Below, piece by piece: positions 6,205 through 9,798 of a DNA stretch of 9,798 bases (positions are counted from its first letter, which is position 1; the number at the start of each line of letters is the position of its first letter). The DNA is from GCA-016700035 sp964454845 (GTDB lineage: Bacteria > Patescibacteriota > Saccharimonadia > CAILAD01 > GCA-016700035), in assembly GCA_964454845.1 (NCBI GenBank), contig CAYVVS010000019.1, forward strand, positions 1 through 9,798. The letters are read 5' to 3'. The position numbers were made by a program, and so were the translations under genes. Below the pieces are notes generated by a model. That model saw nothing but the letters and a program-made list of their open reading frames with translations. It was not told the origin of the DNA and did no database searches.

Positions 6205-6906
6205 ATGACTTCAGCAGTCCGCAAGTCGACGCCAAGCAAGCGAGTCGACCCGAAGATCCATTTCGAGACGAGCTCACGCCCCTCATCGGGCGCGATGAAC
6301 CTTCTCTTCTGGATTGCCGACAACCCACTGGTTACACACGTCTCTGTCGAAACCGGCAAGCGTACCGCTCGAGCTGCCGGCCCAGTCAGACTTCGCATCA
6401 TTGGCAACTCGGCCAATGTGGTGAAACTCACCGTCTGCTGTGATGGCCTGCAGCATACTGCCTGGGTGACGTATCAGCGAGGAACGACAAGATCAGTTCT
6501 CGAATATCTTCGCAACACGTCAGCCCTGGAGCACGATCGGACTGCTCGCCAGGACTTCTGCGCCCTCTGTGACAACCTGCTGCCCGCCAATCACGATGGA
6601 AACCGCAACCACCCCTGGCGTATCAGCAACTGTCATCGAATCTTCATCAAGCCTGAGGAGCCGATGTGCGACAACTGTCTTGATCGAGAGCAAAAACACG
6701 CCGCCGACGAGGACGGCCCCACAACAGCGGATGACGGCTTTTCATCTGAGCCAACCTCCCCCAGGCGGGCCCAATCAGCTGCCGGTGCTCCACACATGAC
6801 TTCCGAAGAATTCCTGAAAGAGCTTCGTTCAGAAGTTGTGACTGCTGCAGATCGCGAAGCCGCAAAGAAGCGCCAGCCCTGGTGGCGCCGACTTCGCAAC
6901 AAGTAA
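6205..6906 (+). CDS. Hypothetical zinc-ribbon-like protein, 233 aa
   Basis: I do not recognise this protein. Residues 1-30 are basic and low in hydrophobics. Residues 31-110 look like a beta-rich fold (VRLRIIGNSANVVKLTVCC). A cysteine cluster follows: C119-x2-C122, C143-H144 and C155-x2-C158, with further His at 130 and 136, which looks like a zinc ribbon or treble clef. The remainder is an acidic, Pro/Ser-rich linker and a charged helix (TSEEFLKELRSEVVTAADREAAKK) ending in the basic, Trp-rich tail WWRRLRNK. There is no signal peptide or membrane segment. GGAGAGG (6190-6196) lies 8 bases before the ATG. The gene has its own promoter and terminator and uses mostly C/G-ended codons. The zinc site and basic ends suggest nucleic-acid or ribosome binding, which is inference only. 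Confidence 0.82.
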   Translation: MTSAVRKSTPSKRVDPKIHFETSSRPSSGAMNLLFWIADNPLVTHVSVETGKRTARAAGPVRLRIIGNSANVVKLTVCCDGLQHTAWVTYQRGTTRSVLEYLRNTSALEHDRTARQDFCALCDNLLPANHDGNRNHPWRISNCHRIFIKPEEPMCDNCLDREQKHAADEDGPTTADDGFSSEPTSPRRAQSAAGAPHMTSEEFLKELRSEVVTAADREAAKKRQPWWRRLRNK

Positions 6907-6912
6907 TCCCCG

Positions 6913-6940
6913 CCCCGACACACTGTCGGGGTTATTTTTT
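6913..6940 (+). terminator. Terminator of the 6205-6906 gene
   Basis: Arms CCCCGACA (6913-6920) and TGTCGGGG (6924-6931) with a 3-base loop, then TTATTTTTT. The T-run contains the stop codon (6934-6932) of the convergent ABC-F gene, so the two 3' ends abut. There is no T-run on the minus side. Confidence 0.9.
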
Positions 6941-8590
6941 ACCCACAAATAGCTCTTCGCCACCAATATTCTTGGCAAAAAAGCTATCGTGCGAGATATA
7001 GAGAATGGCCCCTTCGTAGCGCTTCAAAGCGTTTTCTAACTCCTCAATTGATGGAAGATCTAAATGGTTGGTCGGCTCGTCGAGAATAAGCACGTTCGGA
7101 CGCTGTGCAAACAGTGCGATTAGCTGAATTCTGGCTTTTTGGCCACCCGACAGCTGCTCAACAGGGATAGCTCCATCATGCCGCTCAAACAAATATTCTC
7201 GCAAAGTTTTTGCTATCGCCTCATCATTCACCGCCCTACCGGCTCGCGAATAGATATCAGCCACCGCTTCGGCAAGAGTCATCGTCAGGTAGCGAGCATC
7301 AATTTCCTGCTCATACCTACCCAGCACTAGAGATGACGAACACTCGATGACACCACCAAACACAGTACTCTCAAGAGCGTCACTTTCAGTGGTAGCGGTG
7401 ATTGCATCGACCAGGGTGGTTTTACCAGCACCGTTACGCCCAACAATATGCACCCGCTCACCAGCGCGCAATTCAAAACTCATATTAGCAAACAACGGTT
7501 CGATGTAACCCAAAGACAAATCATCAATGCGCACTAGATTCGCAGCATTGCCTGCAACCGACTCGCGCGCGCCACGCAAGTTAATCGATTTAGCTTTATA
7601 TTTTTCGTATTGTTCACTTTGGCCGCGTTTCAAGCCCTGCACCGATTCTTGATCAATCCAGATTGTTGGCTTAGAAATCCGCTCTTCTAACTCGGCAATC
7701 TCACGCTGTAAGCGTCGCACGAGCGGGATAAACGGGTTAGGGCTTTGTTTGGTTCGAACTTTTTTGAGCTCAGCCTGCTTGAGAGCCTCCCTTCGGTTTT
7801 CCAAGGTTTTTACGTCAACCTCATATTGGTGCATGGCACTCGCCGAGCTGATGGTATTCTGCTTGAGATAGGCTTCGTAATTCCCGGGGTAACTTTGCAA
7901 TTTTTGATCTTTGAGTTCAAGTACTCTATCAGCGCAAGCTAACACGTCGCGATCGTGTGAAATGACGAGTACAGCCGAACGAACCTCTTTAAGCCAAGTC
8001 GTGAAGCTAGCCTTTGCGACATAATCCATATGGTTGGTTGGCTCGTCGAGAATTAACAGATCGGCGTTAGAATATTCAATTTGTACCAATTGCGCAAAAC
8101 GTTTTTGCCCGCCCGACAAATCACTAAACTTACCACCAATCTGCTCGGCAGTCAGCTGATAGGCCTTGAGTGATTCAATCACTTGATCTTTCACATGATA
8201 ATAGCCCAACTCATCATAACTCTCGAGAGCATTGGTATATTCTTCGATGAGCTTCATATCGTCACTCATTGTATCCGGATAGGTATCAATTATCTGAGTA
8301 AGACGAGTGTAGTCACGCAAGCCAGCCAAAACGTAATTAACAACCGACAGATCAGCATCTACCGAGTGCTGCTCCTGCTCGGTGGTAAGAATAACCACAC
8401 CCTTGCGCAATCGCACTGAGCCAATATAGTCGGCATCTTCTCCCGTAATAATTCGTGCGAGCGTAGACTTCCCTACACCGTTGCGTCCGATAAATCCCAC
8501 AACTTCACCAGCCTGGATTTGTAGCTCGGCATTGCGCAAAAGCACATTCGCGCCAGCTTGCTTCTCATCAATCTTGACTTCTAGTAACAT
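6932..8590 (-). CDS. ABC-F family ATPase, ribosome-associated
   Basis: This is a soluble protein with two ABC ATPase domains and no membrane segments, the hallmark of the ABC-F family, whose studied members act at the ribosomal E site as translation factors or antibiotic-protection proteins. Numbered from the ATG at 8590 (552 residues): Walker A GRNGVGKST 35-43, LSGGQ 158-162, Walker B LLILDEP with Glu183 and SHD around 211-213. A charged, helical inter-domain linker spans about 240-335. The second domain has GRNGAGKTT 384-392, LSGGQ 480-484 and LDEPTNHLD with Glu505. Both catalytic glutamates are present, so both sites should be active. A GTG at 8617 would add 9 residues but lies upstream of the likely transcription start. 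No Shine-Dalgarno precedes the ATG. Whether it is a housekeeping factor or a resistance protein cannot be decided from sequence alone. Confidence 0.93.
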   Translation of the reverse strand: MLLEVKIDEKQAGANVLLRNAELQIQAGEVVGFIGRNGVGKSTLARIITGEDADYIGSVRLRKGVVILTTEQEQHSVDADLSVVNYVLAGLRDYTRLTQIIDTYPDTMSDDMKLIEEYTNALESYDELGYYHVKDQVIESLKAYQLTAEQIGGKFSDLSGGQKRFAQLVQIEYSNADLLILDEPTNHMDYVAKASFTTWLKEVRSAVLVISHDRDVLACADRVLELKDQKLQSYPGNYEAYLKQNTISSASAMHQYEVDVKTLENRREALKQAELKKVRTKQSPNPFIPLVRRLQREIAELEERISKPTIWIDQESVQGLKRGQSEQYEKYKAKSINLRGARESVAGNAANLVRIDDLSLGYIEPLFANMSFELRAGERVHIVGRNGAGKTTLVDAITATTESDALESTVFGGVIECSSSLVLGRYEQEIDARYLTMTLAEAVADIYSRAGRAVNDEAIAKTLREYLFERHDGAIPVEQLSGGQKARIQLIALFAQRPNVLILDEPTNHLDLPSIEELENALKRYEGAILYISHDSFFAKNIGGEELFVGKK

Positions 8591-8599
8591 AGTTTTTCT

Positions 8600-8628
8600 A
8601 GTATATCTGTAAAGCACTATTTGCGCAA
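8600..8628 (-). promoter_or_regulatory. Predicted promoter for the ABC-F gene, near-leaderless
   Basis: -10 TATACT (8605-8600, one mismatch) with a weak -35 TTGCGC (8628-8623) at 17 bases. The expected start lies about 2-4 bases before the ATG at 8590, so the mRNA would be almost leaderless. The -35 overlaps the T-tract of the preceding terminator. Confidence 0.5.
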
Positions 8629-8660
8629 AAGGAATACGACCAGGATATTGCCTGGTCGTA
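8627..8660 (-). terminator. Terminator of the 8961-8668 gene
   Basis: Perfect 10-base arms TACGACCAGG (8635-8644) and CCTGGTCGTA (8651-8660) with a 6-base loop, followed on the minus strand by TTCCTTTT. It starts 8 bases after the TAA stop and resembles the terminator at 3301-3327 in having a perfect 10-base stem and a broken T-run. Confidence 0.82.
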
Positions 8661-8667
8661 CAGTGTT

Positions 8668-8961
8668 TTATGGCTTGCGAGCACCCTTCTGGCCAATCCT
8701 GGGAAGACTGGTGTCGACGTCACCATGCGGTTGGCCAGCTTCGTCGTAGCACCTCTCATGGAAATGCTCAACTCGATTCCACTTACCACGCTTGTAGACG
8801 TTACAGATCACCTTCTTCAGTCGAACCCTTGCTTTGAAGCGCAGTGGCTGATCGCAGTATTGGCACCTGGTTGTGTCGCCAGGGTCGATGTAACGCAACA
8901 CCGCCCGAGTGCCAAGCTTCTTTGTCGCTCGGCTCGCGCCACCCCCAATTGTTTTTGCCAT
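8668..8961 (-). CDS. Hypothetical small zinc-finger-like protein, 97 aa
   Basis: I do not recognise this protein. It is small and basic: a Gly/Lys/Arg-rich N-terminus (AKTIGGGASRATKKLGTR), then C33-x2-C36, a basic stretch LRFKARVRLKK, Cys53, and HFHERCY giving H68-x2-C71, then a flexible basic tail ending QKGARKP. The spacing C-x2-C-x31-H-x2-C is typical of a single structural zinc finger and resembles the layout of PARP-type fingers, but short motifs like this converge easily. DNA or RNA binding is plausible from the charge. The ATG at 8961 has GGAGGG (8970-8965) just upstream. It has its own strong promoter and terminator, squeezed between the Nudix stop and the ABC-F promoter. Codons are mostly C/G-ended and include AGG arginines, unlike both flanking genes. 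Confidence 0.82.
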   Translation of the reverse strand: MAKTIGGGASRATKKLGTRAVLRYIDPGDTTRCQYCDQPLRFKARVRLKKVICNVYKRGKWNRVEHFHERCYDEAGQPHGDVDTSLPRIGQKGARKP

Positions 8962-8993
8962 AATCCCTCCGAAGGTACAGATTGAGTGGGCAT

Positions 8994-9022
8994 ATTCTAG
9001 TATGCAGGTATTGAGATGTCAA
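8994..9022 (-). promoter_or_regulatory. Near-consensus promoter for the 8961-8668 gene
   Basis: Perfect -35 TTGACA (9022-9017), 17-base spacer and -10 TAGAAT (8999-8994, one mismatch). The start near 8987 gives a ~26-base leader. The -35 begins only 3 bases after the Nudix gene stop codon, and no terminator separates them, so read-through from the Nudix gene is also possible. Confidence 0.8.
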
Positions 9023-9025
9023 TTA

Positions 9026-9694
9026 CTAACGGTAGTATAGCTCAGCAAAGAAGCGGTCTTCGCCAGGGTCTTCAAGCAGACGCATAAGATCCGGCATGCT
9101 TCTCATATAATTTGAGTCCGTCCAATCTGGTTGCAAGTCGCTCCAAAAAACTTCACCGGCGGCGTGAGCCTCATAAAACTGATCCGTTTGAGCTGTGCCA
9201 CGGAACATATGGAAGAAGATTTCGCTCACAGGTGCCCCATTTTCTTCAATGGTGACGTAGCCATCGCCTACATGCTTAAGCTCACTTTTTAGTCCTGTTT
9301 TCTCGAATAGTTCACGGTGGGCCGCCTCGTACACTGTTTCGCCGAGATGGAGTTTACCATAGGGTAAACCAACTTGCCCTAAGAGCGGCTGAACTTTGCG
9401 GCGCATCAAAAGCCAACGACCAAGACGATCACGGATAGCCAGCAAAATCACAATTTTAGGCTGCAAACGGGGCTTAAGTGATTCTAGAGACAGCGTATCG
9501 ACATAGCGCTTGCCATCTACTGTGAGCGAATAATGTTTGTCCGCCGTCTGCTCAACATAGCCCTCTTGCATGAGTGATTTTAAATGATATGCAAAAAGAT
9601 TACTCTCTACGCCAGCTGGCTTAATGTCTCGATAACGCAGAGAGTCGCCGCGCATTAAGTTGCGCAATATTGTTCGTTGAATGTGGTGCATCAT
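9026..9694 (-). CDS. Winged-helix / Nudix domain protein, 222 aa
   Basis: Residues 5-66 form a winged helix-turn-helix of the kind that separates lines with F34-A-Y-H-L-K and GYVE, followed by the wing YSLTVDGKRYV. Residues about 80-200 form a Nudix domain. The Nudix box is G114-x5-E120-x7-R128-E129-L-x-E132-K133-x-G135-L. It fits the GX5EX7REUXEEXGU pattern except that the second of the paired glutamates is Lys133. Family knowledge: Nudix proteins hydrolyse nucleoside-diphosphate-linked compounds, and some, such as NrtR, are ligand-sensing repressors. NrtR has the Nudix domain first and the winged helix last; here the order is reversed. The gene starts at an ATG-ATG pair (9694) with no Shine-Dalgarno, 6 bases after a -10 box. 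An inverted repeat covers the promoter, suggesting autoregulation. It could be an enzyme, a regulator, or both. Confidence 0.88.
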   Translation of the reverse strand: MMHHIQRTILRNLMRGDSLRYRDIKPAGVESNLFAYHLKSLMQEGYVEQTADKHYSLTVDGKRYVDTLSLESLKPRLQPKIVILLAIRDRLGRWLLMRRKVQPLLGQVGLPYGKLHLGETVYEAAHRELFEKTGLKSELKHVGDGYVTIEENGAPVSEIFFHMFRGTAQTDQFYEAHAAGEVFWSDLQPDWTDSNYMRSMPDLMRLLEDPGEDRFFAELYYR

Positions 9695-9700
9695 GGTTTT

Positions 9701-9709
9701 AGTATAGCA
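9701..9709 (-). promoter_or_regulatory. Extended -10 promoter of the leaderless Nudix gene
   Basis: TGCTATACT on the minus strand (9709-9701) is an extended -10 (TGnTATACT) with no good -35 at 16-18 bases. Six bases separate it from the ATG at 9694, so transcription should begin at or next to the start codon and the mRNA would be leaderless. Confidence 0.55.
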
Positions 9710-9731
9710 TGACTCAAATTCAGTTGAGTCA
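9710..9731. promoter_or_regulatory. Inverted repeat, likely operator of the wHTH-Nudix gene
   Basis: Eight-base arms TGACTCAA (9710-9717) and TTGAGTCA (9724-9731) separated by 6 bases, abutting the extended -10 box. A further half-site TTGAGTC occurs at 9748-9754, 24 bases beyond the one at 9724. The position fits a repressor site, and the adjacent gene encodes a DNA-binding domain. Binding is inferred. Confidence 0.55.
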
Positions 9732-9798
9732 AAAAGTCTGGCCTAGATTGAGTCTGAGAGCTAAGAGATAGTAAAGGTGTTCCCAGCACCTTGAGACC

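Noticed and set aside
6932..8590. ABC transporter ATPase
   Set aside because: Two fused nucleotide-binding domains with a charged linker, no membrane domain and no transporter neighbours indicate an ABC-F protein.
8591..8617. Longer ABC-F starting at GTG 8617
   Set aside because: The GTG lies upstream of the likely transcription start and the domain begins normally from the ATG at 8590.
9026..9694. NrtR repressor assignment
   Set aside because: NrtR has the Nudix domain first and the winged helix last; the order is reversed here, so the name would mislead although the logic may be similar.
1..9798. CRISPR array, tRNA, rRNA or insertion sequence
   Set aside because: No regularly spaced repeats, no cloverleaf with a conserved T-loop, and no transposase-like frame with terminal repeats were seen on either strand.
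1..9798. Recoded TGA, as in Gracilibacteria and Absconditabacteria
   Set aside because: The long conserved genes are complete without reading TGA as an amino acid, and rplC ends at a TGA in a typical ATGA overlap.

Overview
The window is a compact bacterial chromosome segment. It carries core translation genes on the minus strand (fusA, tuf, rpsJ, rplC and the start of rplD), an ABC-F ATPase, a winged-helix/Nudix protein and four unrecognised single-gene units. TGA is used as a stop (for example at the end of rplC) and all large frames stay open under the standard code. The divergent EF-Tu and EF-G sequences, the broken-up str/S10 arrangement and the dense packing fit Patescibacteria (Candidate Phyla Radiation). 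Candidatus Saccharibacteria (TM7) is my best guess from general familiarity with those protein sequences; no search was run.

Right to left (minus-strand reading order): a wHTH-Nudix gene (9694-9026) starts without a leader, behind an inverted repeat that looks like an operator. Three bases after its stop lies the promoter of a 97-residue putative zinc-binding protein (8961-8668). That gene ends in a hairpin terminator whose T-tract overlaps the promoter of an almost leaderless ABC-F gene (8590-6932). The ABC-F gene converges on a plus-strand gene for a Cys-rich zinc-ribbon-like protein (6205-6906), which is divergent from fusA (6021-3916). The fusA terminator contains the -35 box of a two-TM membrane protein gene (3824-3336). 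That unit ends in its own terminator, directly followed by a strong promoter for tuf-rpsJ (3180-1669). A bidirectional terminator separates rpsJ from a convergent plus-strand gene of unknown function (1166-1576), which in turn is divergent from rplC-rplD. The plus-strand gene therefore cuts the usual rpsJ-rplC linkage.

Functionally, EF-Tu, EF-G, S10, L3 and L4 build or drive the ribosome, and the ABC-F protein probably also acts on it. The most unusual protein feature is EF-G: its guanine-recognition motif G4 reads NKIN rather than NKxD and its G5 region is also remodelled, while EF-Tu next door keeps NKMD. The four unknown genes share a pattern: each has its own near-consensus promoter, a Shine-Dalgarno sequence and a hairpin terminator, and they favour C/G-ended codons to differing degrees. 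By contrast the ABC-F and Nudix genes have no visible Shine-Dalgarno and start at or just after the expected transcription start. The last ~70 bases (9732-9798) hold no gene that I can see.
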